Shown here: positions 1 through 3,832 of the stretch, one piece after another | How positions within the stretch are numbered: position 1 is the first letter of the stretch | How the letters are laid out: every line of letters begins with the position of its first letter | Assembly (NCBI GenBank): GCA_905234305.1 | Contig: CAJOHT010000070.1 | Coordinates: 1 to 5,958 of the forward strand | From: an uncultured Ruminococcus sp. | GTDB lineage: Bacteria; Bacillota; Clostridia; Oscillospirales; Acutalibacteraceae | Direction: 5' to 3' | Length of the DNA: 5,958 bases | Program-made: the position numbers and the translations under genes | Notes under the pieces: model-generated | Seen by the model: the letters and a program-made list of their open reading frames with translations, nothing else | Told to the model about the DNA's origin: nothing | Databases searched by the model: none

Positions 1-56
1 AAGTCAAGGTTGCGGGTTTCGAGCAAGCCCATGATTTGTAGACCTTCTGTGCTGCT
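1..56 (-). other. Fragment resembling a Bacteroidota AddB-like/PD-(D/E)XK helicase-nuclease, probable chimeric join
   Basis: In the frame beside spmA, the minus strand from about 50 to 3 reads TEGLQIMGLLETRNLD. From memory this resembles the conserved LQ(V/I)MG.LETR.LDF motif of AddB-like helicase/PD-(D/E)XK nuclease proteins of Bacteroidota, not any spore gene. It follows directly on a GCT-repeat tract (51-60) at which SpmA similarity ends. A recombination or assembly join in the short repeat is the simplest reading. Only about 16 residues are visible, so the assignment is tentative. Confidence 0.4.
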
Positions 57-580
57 GCTGTTGAGCTTATCCATACCGCAGGGAGGATAGAAAACGGCTC
101 AGAGCTTCCGTAGCTTTGCCTTAGTGTACCGACCATTGTCGGCATAATCTGAATTGAGGCAGTATTCATTACGACGAATACTATCATATCGTCAGTGGCT
201 CTGTTGCCGTTTCCGCCGAGCCGCTTCATTTCTTTTACGGCGCTTAATCCGAAAGGGGTAGCGGCGTTGCCTAAACCCAAAAGATTTGCGCTAATGTTCA
301 TACTTATGAGGTTCATCATCTTTTCGTTACCTTTTAGATTTTTAAAAAGCCGTTTAAGAAAAGGAGATAAAAGTTTACTGAAAAGTTTTGTGAAACCTCC
401 TTTAGATGCTATTTCCATAATTCCCGACCAAAGCGCCAGCATTCCCGCCATAGTTATAAGCAGTTTTATGCTTTCGGCGGCGCCGTTTATTACCGAGTCG
501 GCTAGTGCGGAAGTGTTGCCAGTAAATATAGCGCAGATAAGAGATATGATTATTATAAAAGCGAATATATAGTTTAGCAT
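1..580 (-). CDS. spmA: Spore maturation protein A (SpmA), 3' end incomplete/chimeric
   Basis: SpmA is a membrane protein of the nucleoside-recognition (Gate) domain family, needed with SpmB for spore core dehydration. The frame starts at ATG 580-578, preceded by AGAAAGG (588-594) at 7 bases. The N-terminus (residues 1-17) is a hydrophobic segment (NYIFAFIIIISLICAIF), followed by a second one with GMLALWSGIMEIA. The diagnostic core is SMNISANLLGLGNAATPFGL, then a VVMNTASIQIMPT segment and SILPAVWISSTAAA. Family members end soon after this with a last hydrophobic stretch. Here the frame stays open to the window edge, but after about position 53 it reads a polar, unrelated sequence (QKVYKSWACSK...), so true SpmA coding probably stops matching there. 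spmB would normally follow. Identification is firm; the left end is doubtful. Confidence 0.88.
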   Translation of the reverse strand, partial: MLNYIFAFIIIISLICAIFTGNTSALADSVINGAAESIKLLITMAGMLALWSGIMEIASKGGFTKLFSKLLSPFLKRLFKNLKGNEKMMNLISMNISANLLGLGNAATPFGLSAVKEMKRLGGNGNRATDDMIVFVVMNTASIQIMPTMVGTLRQSYGSSEPFSILPAVWISSTAAAQKVYKSWACSKPATLT

Positions 581-611
581 AGATGTGCCTTTCTGATTAG
601 ATGTGACAAAT

Positions 612-630
612 GTTTACGAATATTGTAAAC
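612..630. promoter_or_regulatory. Inverted repeat, candidate operator
   Basis: GTTTAC (612-617) and GTAAAC (625-630) form a perfect 6-base inverted repeat around an AT-rich 7-base centre. It ends two bases before the -35 of the AbrB-type gene, in the divergent region between that gene and spmA. The position suits an operator acting on one or both directions, possibly for the AbrB-type protein itself; the binding protein is not identifiable from sequence. Confidence 0.4.
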
Positions 631-648
631 GCTTGACTATTTTGGCAA
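620..648 (-). promoter_or_regulatory. Weak sigma-A-like promoter candidate for spmA
   Basis: On the minus strand, TTGCCA (643-648) and CAATAT (620-625) are separated by 17 bases and lie upstream of spmA. The match is modest. SpmA orthologues are usually transcribed by sporulation sigma factors, so this may be chance. It overlaps the abrB-side promoter and the inverted repeat at 612-630. Confidence 0.25.
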
Positions 649-661
649 TTTTTGGTAATAT
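633..661 (+). promoter_or_regulatory. Sigma-A promoter of the AbrB-type regulator gene
   Basis: TTGACT (633-638), a 17-base spacer and TAATAT (656-661) form a near-consensus promoter. Transcription would begin near 668, leaving a short leader with AAAGGG (669-674) eight bases before the ATG at 683. Confidence 0.75.
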
Positions 662-682
662 ATTGTCGAAAGGGCTGATATT

Positions 683-922
683 ATGATTTATACAAGCTAT
701 AAAAAGATTGATGACGTCGGTCGTGTAGTATTGCCTAAGGATATCCGCGACGAGTTGAATATAAGAATTAACGATATGCTAAAAATCGACGTAGAGGATA
801 ACAGGATTATTCTCTCAAAGGCTGAGCAGACTTGCTTGTTTTGCGGAAAAACTTCATCATTAAAGAGCTTTCGCGGTAAAACAGTATGCGAAAAATGTAT
901 TGAACAGTTAAATAACACTTGA
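683..922 (+). CDS. AbrB/MazE/SpoVT-type transcriptional regulator with C-terminal zinc ribbon
   Basis: This 79-residue protein has the swapped-hairpin AbrB DNA-binding fold at residues 3-46: YKKIDDVGRVVLPKDIRDELNI, then DMLKIDVEDNRIIL. Family proteins bind DNA as dimers or tetramers and act as transition-state or sporulation regulators. The tail has two cysteine pairs, CLFC (51-54) and CEKC (69-72), consistent with a small zinc ribbon. This layout is common in Clostridia but absent from Bacillus subtilis AbrB. The start is supported by AAAGGG and the promoter at 633-661. It is read divergently from spmA, and the next gene's -35 overlaps its stop codon. Target genes cannot be read from the sequence. 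The family call is secure; equivalence to AbrB itself is not claimed. Confidence 0.9.
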   Translation: MIYTSYKKIDDVGRVVLPKDIRDELNIRINDMLKIDVEDNRIILSKAEQTCLFCGKTSSLKSFRGKTVCEKCIEQLNNT

Positions 923-947
923 CAAAACGTTTTTTATAATCCATTAT
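919..947 (+). promoter_or_regulatory. Sigma-A promoter of the dCMP deaminase gene
   Basis: A perfect TTGACA (919-924) is followed after 17 bases by CATTAT (942-947). The -35 shares bases with the TGA stop of the regulator gene. No terminator separates the two genes, so the deaminase may be both co-transcribed and independently transcribed. Confidence 0.65.
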
Positions 948-975
948 TATAGTATAAAGTTTAGGGGGTAAGCCT

Positions 976-1464
976 ATGTCACGAATTGATAAGGAGAATT
1001 ATTATCTTGATATTGCCGAGACCGTTTTGGAACGCGGAACCTGCATCCGCCGCAATTACGGCGCGATTATCGTAAACAACGACCAGATTGTATCCTCTGG
1101 ATATGTAGGAGCGCCGAGAGGCAGGAAGAACTGCATTGACCTCGGTACTTGTATTCGTGAGAAAATGAATGTACAAAGAGGTACCCGCTATGAGCTTTGC
1201 CGAAGCGTTCACGCTGAAGCAAATGCTATTATCCACGCTCCGCGCGAGCAGATGATAGGCGGTACTATGTACTTAGTCGGCAAGGAATTTGATACGGGCG
1301 AGTATGTCAAAAACGCTAATTCCTGCGCTATGTGCAAGCGTATGATAATTAACGCGGGAATTAAACGTGTGGTAGTCAGGAACAATAAGACTGATTTTAC
1401 CGCTATTTATGTAGAGGATTGGATCGTTGACGACGATTCCCTTACAGGTAAAGAAGGATACTGA
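976..1464 (+). CDS. Deoxycytidylate (dCMP) deaminase, ComEB-like
   Basis: This 162-residue cytosolic zinc enzyme converts dCMP to dUMP, feeding dTMP synthesis. The cytidine deaminase signature is HAEAN at residues 79-83, with H79 a zinc ligand and E81 the catalytic proton shuttle. The second half is SCAMCKRMIINAGIKRVVV, with C117 and C120 as the other zinc ligands; serine stands where the generic PCxxC motif has proline. The N-terminal part carries GAIIVNNDQIVSSGYVGAPRG, typical of the dCMP deaminase branch and not of tRNA or guanine deaminases. Length suits the family. AGGGGG (963-968) lies 7 bases before ATG, supporting this start. A GC-rich hairpin follows 11 bases after the stop. ComEB is the B. 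subtilis relative; a competence role is not implied. Confidence 0.93.
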   Translation: MSRIDKENYYLDIAETVLERGTCIRRNYGAIIVNNDQIVSSGYVGAPRGRKNCIDLGTCIREKMNVQRGTRYELCRSVHAEANAIIHAPREQMIGGTMYLVGKEFDTGEYVKNANSCAMCKRMIINAGIKRVVVRNNKTDFTAIYVEDWIVDDDSLTGKEGY

Positions 1465-1475
1465 TTAAAGGACAG

Positions 1476-1498
1476 GGGGCGGACTTCCGCCCCGTTTT
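1476..1498 (+). terminator. GC-rich hairpin with short T-run, attenuator or terminator
   Basis: GGGGCGG (1476-1482) pairs with CCGCCCC (1487-1493) around an ACTT loop, followed by GTTTTG. The stem is very strong, but the T-run is only four bases, so read-through is likely. The stem also contains the only Shine-Dalgarno-like bases upstream of the next gene, whose ATG is at 1502. Confidence 0.6.
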
Positions 1499-1501
1499 GC
1501 T

Positions 1502-2119
1502 ATGACGGAAATATACTATTGCAACACAAATGATATTTCTTTAAAAGAAAATTGCTTGAATACTCTTCCAAATTCACGCCGAGAAAAAATAGAGCGCTTA
1601 GTTCATCTTAAGGATAAAAAAGCGTCGCTATGCGCGGGACTTTTAATAAAGAAATTCGTCACCGATTCGGAACTTACGCTAGGGGTTCACGGTAAGCCTT
1701 ACGCTGAAAACGGGAGCTTTTTTAATATATCCCATAGCGGAGATTATGTTGTAATCGCATTAAGTGACTGCGAGGTAGGCTGCGATATCGAAGTGTTTAA
1801 GGATTTGAATTATGAACGTACGGGGAAGATAGTATTTCACGAAAATGAGCTTCAAAAGCTAGGTAATGTCAAAGATAAAAGAGCATTTTTTTACGAGCTT
1901 TGGACGCGTAAGGAGGCTTTTATCAAGTGTATAGGCGAAGGCTTTGGATTTAAAACCTCGTCGCTTGATTTAAGCTCTTTCCCTGATAAGCTGCTTTACG
2001 GCGGACGAACCTTCTTTTTTAAGAAGTATATGCTTAGTGACGCTGAAATTATGCTATGCACAGAGGATAAAGCGTTACCTGAAATTATAAAAAAAATAGA
2101 TACTGAGGTGCTGTTATGA
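1502..2119 (+). CDS. Sfp-type 4'-phosphopantetheinyl transferase
   Basis: This 205-residue protein transfers the phosphopantetheine arm of CoA onto a serine of acyl, peptidyl or aryl carrier proteins, using Mg2+. Motifs in order are GKPY (64-67), FNISHSGDYVVIAL (74-87), GCDIE (93-97; D95 and E97 are the expected magnesium ligands) and ELWTRKEAFIKCIGEG (132-147; W134, K137, E138, K142). This is the Sfp/Gsp class of about 200-230 residues, not the shorter AcpS. No carrier-protein synthase is visible nearby, so the substrate is unknown. ATG 1502 is the only possible start, since a stop in frame at 1466 closes the upstream frame. It has no normal ribosome-binding site: the G-rich bases are 20 or more upstream and inside a hairpin. 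The TGA overlaps the next start. Confidence 0.9.
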   Translation: MTEIYYCNTNDISLKENCLNTLPNSRREKIERLVHLKDKKASLCAGLLIKKFVTDSELTLGVHGKPYAENGSFFNISHSGDYVVIALSDCEVGCDIEVFKDLNYERTGKIVFHENELQKLGNVKDKRAFFYELWTRKEAFIKCIGEGFGFKTSSLDLSSFPDKLLYGGRTFFFKKYMLSDAEIMLCTEDKALPEIIKKIDTEVLL

Positions 2120-2637
2120 ATGAAATAATTAACGCTATGAAAGGGAGAAGAAGCATACGGAATTTTAAACCAGATATGGTTCCTAAAGAAGTTATTGACG
2201 AGATAATTGAAGCAGGGCTGTTCGCCGCCAGCGGACGAAATAAGCAGGGCGCGATTATTATCTCTGTTACCGATAAAGAACTTCGTGATAGGATTATGGA
2301 AATGAACCGAAAAATCGGCGGTTGGGACGAAGGCTTCGACCCGTTTTACGGCGCACCCGCAATGCTGATTGTACTCGGCGATAAGAGCGTTCCGACGTTT
2401 GTATATGACGGAAGTCTTGTAATGGGCAATCTTATGCTTGCCGCTCATACTTTAGGAATCGGCAGTTGCTGGATTCACCGCGCTAAGCAGGAATTTGAGA
2501 GTGAAGAAGGCAAGGCTATTCTTAAGGAACTCGGTATCGAGGGCGAGTTTGAGGGAATCGGTCACTGTGCTATAGGTTATCCCGCCGAGGAAAAGGATAT
2601 TATTCCGCGTAAAGAAAACCGTGTTTTTTACAAGTAA
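2116..2637 (+). CDS. Nitroreductase family FMN-dependent oxidoreductase
   Basis: This 173-residue protein is a single-domain flavin NAD(P)H oxidoreductase of the nitroreductase fold, expected to be a cytosolic dimer. RRSIR (11-15) near the N-terminus is the usual FMN phosphate and ring contact, and SGRNKQ (39-44) matches the next flavin-binding loop. NLMLAAHTLGIGSCWIHR (105-122) is the conserved central helix and flavin segment, and GHCAIGYP (149-156) is the C-terminal strand. The physiological substrate cannot be read. The start overlaps the transferase stop as ATGA (2116-2119), with GAGGTG (2105-2110) five bases upstream, so the two genes are translationally coupled. A long hairpin follows 18 bases after the stop. 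Confidence 0.9.
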   Translation: MNEIINAMKGRRSIRNFKPDMVPKEVIDEIIEAGLFAASGRNKQGAIIISVTDKELRDRIMEMNRKIGGWDEGFDPFYGAPAMLIVLGDKSVPTFVYDGSLVMGNLMLAAHTLGIGSCWIHRAKQEFESEEGKAILKELGIEGEFEGIGHCAIGYPAEEKDIIPRKENRVFYK

Positions 2638-2646
2638 CGATAAGAT

Positions 2647-2708
2647 AAAAATTTTGGTCGGTTTGTCAGATTGATGTGTTATCAACCTGTCAAACCGACC
2701 TTCGTTTT
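2647..2708. terminator. Bidirectional intrinsic terminator between convergent genes
   Basis: GGTCGGTTTG (2656-2665) pairs perfectly with CAAACCGACC (2691-2700). The stem continues inward through CAG/CTG and TTGAT/ATCAA, broken only by opposed T-T and A-C mismatches, to the loop at 2676-2680. TTCGTTTT follows on the plus strand, and the minus-strand transcript runs into a U-rich stretch (complement of 2645-2655). It can end both the nitroreductase operon and the SASP transcript. Confidence 0.8.
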
Positions 2709-2743
2709 ACTCAATAACGAATTGTTATCAGCTTATTTCGGCT

Positions 2744-2935
2744 TTACTTTAAGCCTTTCTCATAAGACTCAATCATTTTTTTAACCATCTGACCGCCGAC
2801 AGAACCAGCCTGACGTGAAGTGAGGTCTCCGTTGTAGCCCTGCTTAAGGTTAACGCCTACCTCGTTAGCGGCTTCCATCTTGAAGCGCTCGAGAGCCTCC
2901 TTAGCCTCGGGAACAACAATGTTGCTCTTAGACAT
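2744..2935 (-). CDS. Alpha/beta-type small acid-soluble spore protein (SASP)
   Basis: This 63-residue protein coats and protects DNA in dormant spores and is degraded by the GPR protease on germination. The family pattern is clear: EAKEALERFKMEAANEVGV at residues 10-28, with the EAANE region corresponding to the GPR cleavage site, then GYNGDLTSRQAGSVGGQMVK at 33-52, the conserved DNA-binding half with G-GDLTSRQAGSVGG. AAAGGAG (2943-2949) lies seven bases before ATG. It is single-gene, convergent with the nitroreductase gene, and shares its terminator. Expression should be forespore-specific through sigma G. The residue before the cleavage site (M/E in place of the common TE-IA) is slightly unusual. 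The gene shows that the organism sporulates, or descends from a sporulator. Confidence 0.95.
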   Translation of the reverse strand: MSKSNIVVPEAKEALERFKMEAANEVGVNLKQGYNGDLTSRQAGSVGGQMVKKMIESYEKGLK

Positions 2936-2975
2936 AGTTATTCTCCTTTACATAAATAATTCAAATTCTATTTTA

Positions 2976-3000
2976 AGCAACTTAACGTTGCTATAGTATT
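2976..3000 (-). promoter_or_regulatory. Possible sigma-G -10 element and leader hairpin of the SASP gene
   Basis: On the minus strand AATACTA (2994-3000) is close to the forespore -10 consensus CATAMTA, but no good -35 is seen. Directly downstream, AGCAAC and GTTGCT (2976-2981 and 2987-2992) form a perfect 6-base inverted repeat around a 5-base loop. It would sit at the 5' end of the SASP mRNA and could act as a stabilising hairpin. Confidence 0.3.
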
Positions 3001-3134
3001 GTACGCGGTTTTAAGAAATATATTTAAGGCAAATTTTGCATATTGATTAATATTTTTATCTTATAGCTTGTTTGCTAATACATAATAAAAAGCAAAAAAG
3101 TAATATCACAGGGAGTTTTATTGGACACCTATTA

Positions 3135-3143
3135 TGATATAAT
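3135..3143 (+). promoter_or_regulatory. Extended -10 promoter for the small-protein operon
   Basis: TGATATAAT (3135-3143) is a perfect extended -10 element. The -35 region at the correct distance (TTTTAT, 3116-3121) is poor. TTGGAC at 3121 is only 11 bases away and cannot serve. Transcription would start near 3150, about 27 bases before the AGGAGG of the first gene. Confidence 0.6.
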
Positions 3144-3187
3144 AGTAGTATAAACAGAGAATAATACTATTTATTTAGGAGGAAACC

Positions 3188-3373
3188 ATGAAACATAAAG
3201 TGAAAATGCTGGTAGAAACACAGAAGAAAGGTTTTTTCGGTTCTAAACCCAAACGAGAGTTTAAAACAGTAAAAGTTGACGGTAAAACGTACAAAAAAAT
3301 GAAAAAGCAAATGAGAAATCATCCTTTTTCACTAGATGAAATGATGTTGTACGATACTATCTTTGAAGATTAA
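3188..3373 (+). CDS. Small basic protein of unknown function
   Basis: I do not recognise this 61-residue protein. It has no signal peptide or membrane segment and no cysteine. Residues 1-43 are strongly basic (14 Lys, 2 Arg) and alternate polar and hydrophobic residues in a way that suggests beta strands (VKMLVET, FKTVKVDGKTYKK) with a GFFG turn at 15-18. The last 12 residues are acidic (LDEMMLYDTIFED). AGGAGG (3177-3182) five bases before ATG and an extended -10 promoter make it very likely to be a real, well-translated gene. It overlaps nothing, but its stop codon forms part of the ribosome-binding site of the next microprotein, so the two are co-expressed. It lies between the SASP gene and the CRISPR locus; no functional link to cas9 is shown. 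Confidence 0.8.
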   Translation: MKHKVKMLVETQKKGFFGSKPKREFKTVKVDGKTYKKMKKQMRNHPFSLDEMMLYDTIFED

Positions 3374-3380
3374 GGAGGTG
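3372..3380 (+). promoter_or_regulatory. Full-length Shine-Dalgarno site of the EF-hand microprotein
   Basis: AAGGAGGTG is complementary to nearly the whole 16S rRNA 3' tail and lies five bases before ATG 3386. It overlaps the TAA of the preceding gene. This decides that the very short downstream frame is translated. Confidence 0.85.
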
Positions 3381-3385
3381 TAATT

Positions 3386-3481
3386 ATGTTTGATGATTTT
3401 TTCGGCGGAATGTTTGATTTTGACGGCGACGGTCATACAGACTTCATGGAACAGGCAACAGGATTTGCAATCATGGATTAA
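3386..3481 (+). CDS. 31-residue acidic EF-hand microprotein, possibly truncated
   Basis: The peptide begins MFDDFFGGMFDFDGDGHTDF and holds one complete EF-hand loop at residues 11-22. D11, D13, D15, G16, D19 and E22 occupy loop positions 1, 3, 5, 6, 9 and 12, as in calcium-binding EF-hand or dockerin loops. A short hydrophobic helix-like end follows (ATGFAIMD). It has no Lys or Arg and eight acidic residues. It starts after a near-perfect Shine-Dalgarno site and directly follows the basic 61-residue gene. A TAA at 3479-3481 ends it, but the same frame then continues for 18 more residues rich in Asp and Glu. The intact ancestor was therefore probably about 50 residues. Calcium binding is inferred from the motif only, and the partner is unknown. 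Confidence 0.7.
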   Translation: MFDDFFGGMFDFDGDGHTDFMEQATGFAIMD

Positions 3482-3538
3482 CTATCGCAGGAAGATGAAT
3501 CGGAGGGTTTTAATTTTGATGATGATGTTTTAGGATAA
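3482..3538 (+). pseudogene. In-frame acidic tail beyond the microprotein stop
   Basis: Continuing in frame after the TAA, codons read LSQEDESEGFNFDDDVLG and then TAA at 3536-3538. Seven of 18 residues are acidic and none is basic, the same character as the upstream microprotein. No ribosome-binding site serves it separately. It is most simply the former C-terminus, cut off by one nonsense change, or a part reached only by read-through. Chance cannot be excluded over 18 codons. Confidence 0.4.
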
Positions 3539-3631
3539 TATGAATTGATTAATGATTGATAACCGTATTTTTAATCAGGGGTATAATTCTGATATGAAAG
3601 AAAATTAGGTAAAATAAATACATGGATTTTA

Positions 3632-3660
3632 TTGATGTATATCGATTAAACTGTTATAAT
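3632..3660 (+). promoter_or_regulatory. Extended -10 promoter, likely start of the cas9 transcript
   Basis: TTGATG (3632-3637), 17 bases, then TATAAT (3655-3660), with TG one base upstream of the -10 (3652-3653). This is the best plus-strand promoter upstream of cas9. Transcription would begin near 3667, about 180 bases before the cas9 ATG. The mRNA leader would then run through the complement of the whole tracrRNA. No plus-strand terminator is seen between it and cas9. Confidence 0.6.
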
Positions 3661-3680
3661 GAACTATATAGTAACAAAGC

Positions 3681-3705
3681 AAAAAAAAAGACCCTATCGG
3701 GTCTT
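3681..3705 (-). terminator. Intrinsic terminator of the tracrRNA
   Basis: AAGACCC and GGGTCTT (3688-3694 and 3699-3705) form a 7-base stem with a 4-base loop. On the minus strand it is followed by an uninterrupted run of T (complement of 3681-3689). On the plus strand no T-run follows, so cas9 transcription would not stop here. Confidence 0.85.
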
Positions 3706-3797
3706 AATGCCACACAATGTGGCGGCTACAAAAGTAGCGGGTTGGATAAATCTTTATTTGAACTTATAGTGTAATAATCTCATAAGGTATTGAGATT
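3681..3797 (-). ncRNA. tracrRNA of the type II CRISPR-Cas9 system
   Basis: The predicted RNA is about 117 bases, starts near 3797 from a consensus promoter and ends in a U-run. Read 5' to 3' on the minus strand it holds: an anti-repeat of about 40 bases (3797-3757), including TATGAGATTATTACACTATA and ending in GTTCAAAT; a short nexus-like AU stem (around 3745-3756); a GCTAC-TTTT-GTAGC hairpin (3725-3738); a GCCACA-TTG-TGTGGC hairpin (3709-3723); and the terminator stem. The order anti-repeat, nexus, hairpins, terminator is the known tracrRNA plan. The RNA pairs with pre-crRNA repeats, directs RNase III processing and anchors the guide in Cas9. It lies divergent to cas9 just upstream. Without an array in view, pairing to the repeat cannot be shown directly. 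Confidence 0.82.
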
Positions 3798-3803
3798 AAA
3801 TAT

Positions 3804-3832
3804 ATTATAAATCAAATAATTATAATTGTCAA
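3804..3832 (-). promoter_or_regulatory. Consensus promoter of the tracrRNA
   Basis: On the minus strand TTGACA (complement of 3827-3832) and TATAAT (complement of 3804-3809) are perfect consensus hexamers at the optimal 17-base spacing. The start point falls on an A at about 3797. The -35 begins only five bases from the cas9 Shine-Dalgarno site, so polymerase on this promoter would face transcription entering cas9. Confidence 0.9.

Noticed and set aside
195..572. 125-codon open frame on the plus strand
   Set aside because: It is exactly antisense to spmA, whose conserved NLLGLGNAATPFGL core is unmistakable on the minus strand. It has no ribosome-binding site and its translation resembles no family.
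1996..2685. Minus-strand frames of 150 and 77 codons opposite the transferase and nitroreductase genes
   Set aside because: They are antisense to genes with clear catalytic motifs and one runs through the terminator hairpin. No start signals are present.
3546..3577. TGATTAA...TTAATCA inverted repeat after the small-protein operon as a terminator
   Set aside because: The stem is seven AT-rich pairs with an 18-base loop and has no T-run after it. It is too weak to call.
3582..3587. TATAAT upstream of the tracrRNA terminator as a further promoter
   Set aside because: The nearest -35-like element, TTGATA (3556-3561), is 20 bases away, which is too long, and there is no TG extension.
3622..3774. 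50-codon plus-strand frame (begins MDFIDVYRLNCYNELY) before cas9
   Set aside because: It runs antisense through the tracrRNA, has no good ribosome-binding site, and is explained by the AT-rich leader plus the complement of RNA hairpins. A cas9 leader peptide is not excluded but has no support.
3757..3797. A degenerate CRISPR repeat or one-repeat array on the plus strand
   Set aside because: Only one copy exists, with no spacer-repeat periodicity. The consensus promoter and terminator on the other strand explain it better as the tracrRNA anti-repeat.
3821..3826. Plus-strand TATAAT close to cas9 as its promoter
   Set aside because: No -35 or TG extension lies at a suitable distance, and a start here would leave almost no leader before the ribosome-binding site. 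It lies inside the spacer of the minus-strand tracrRNA promoter.
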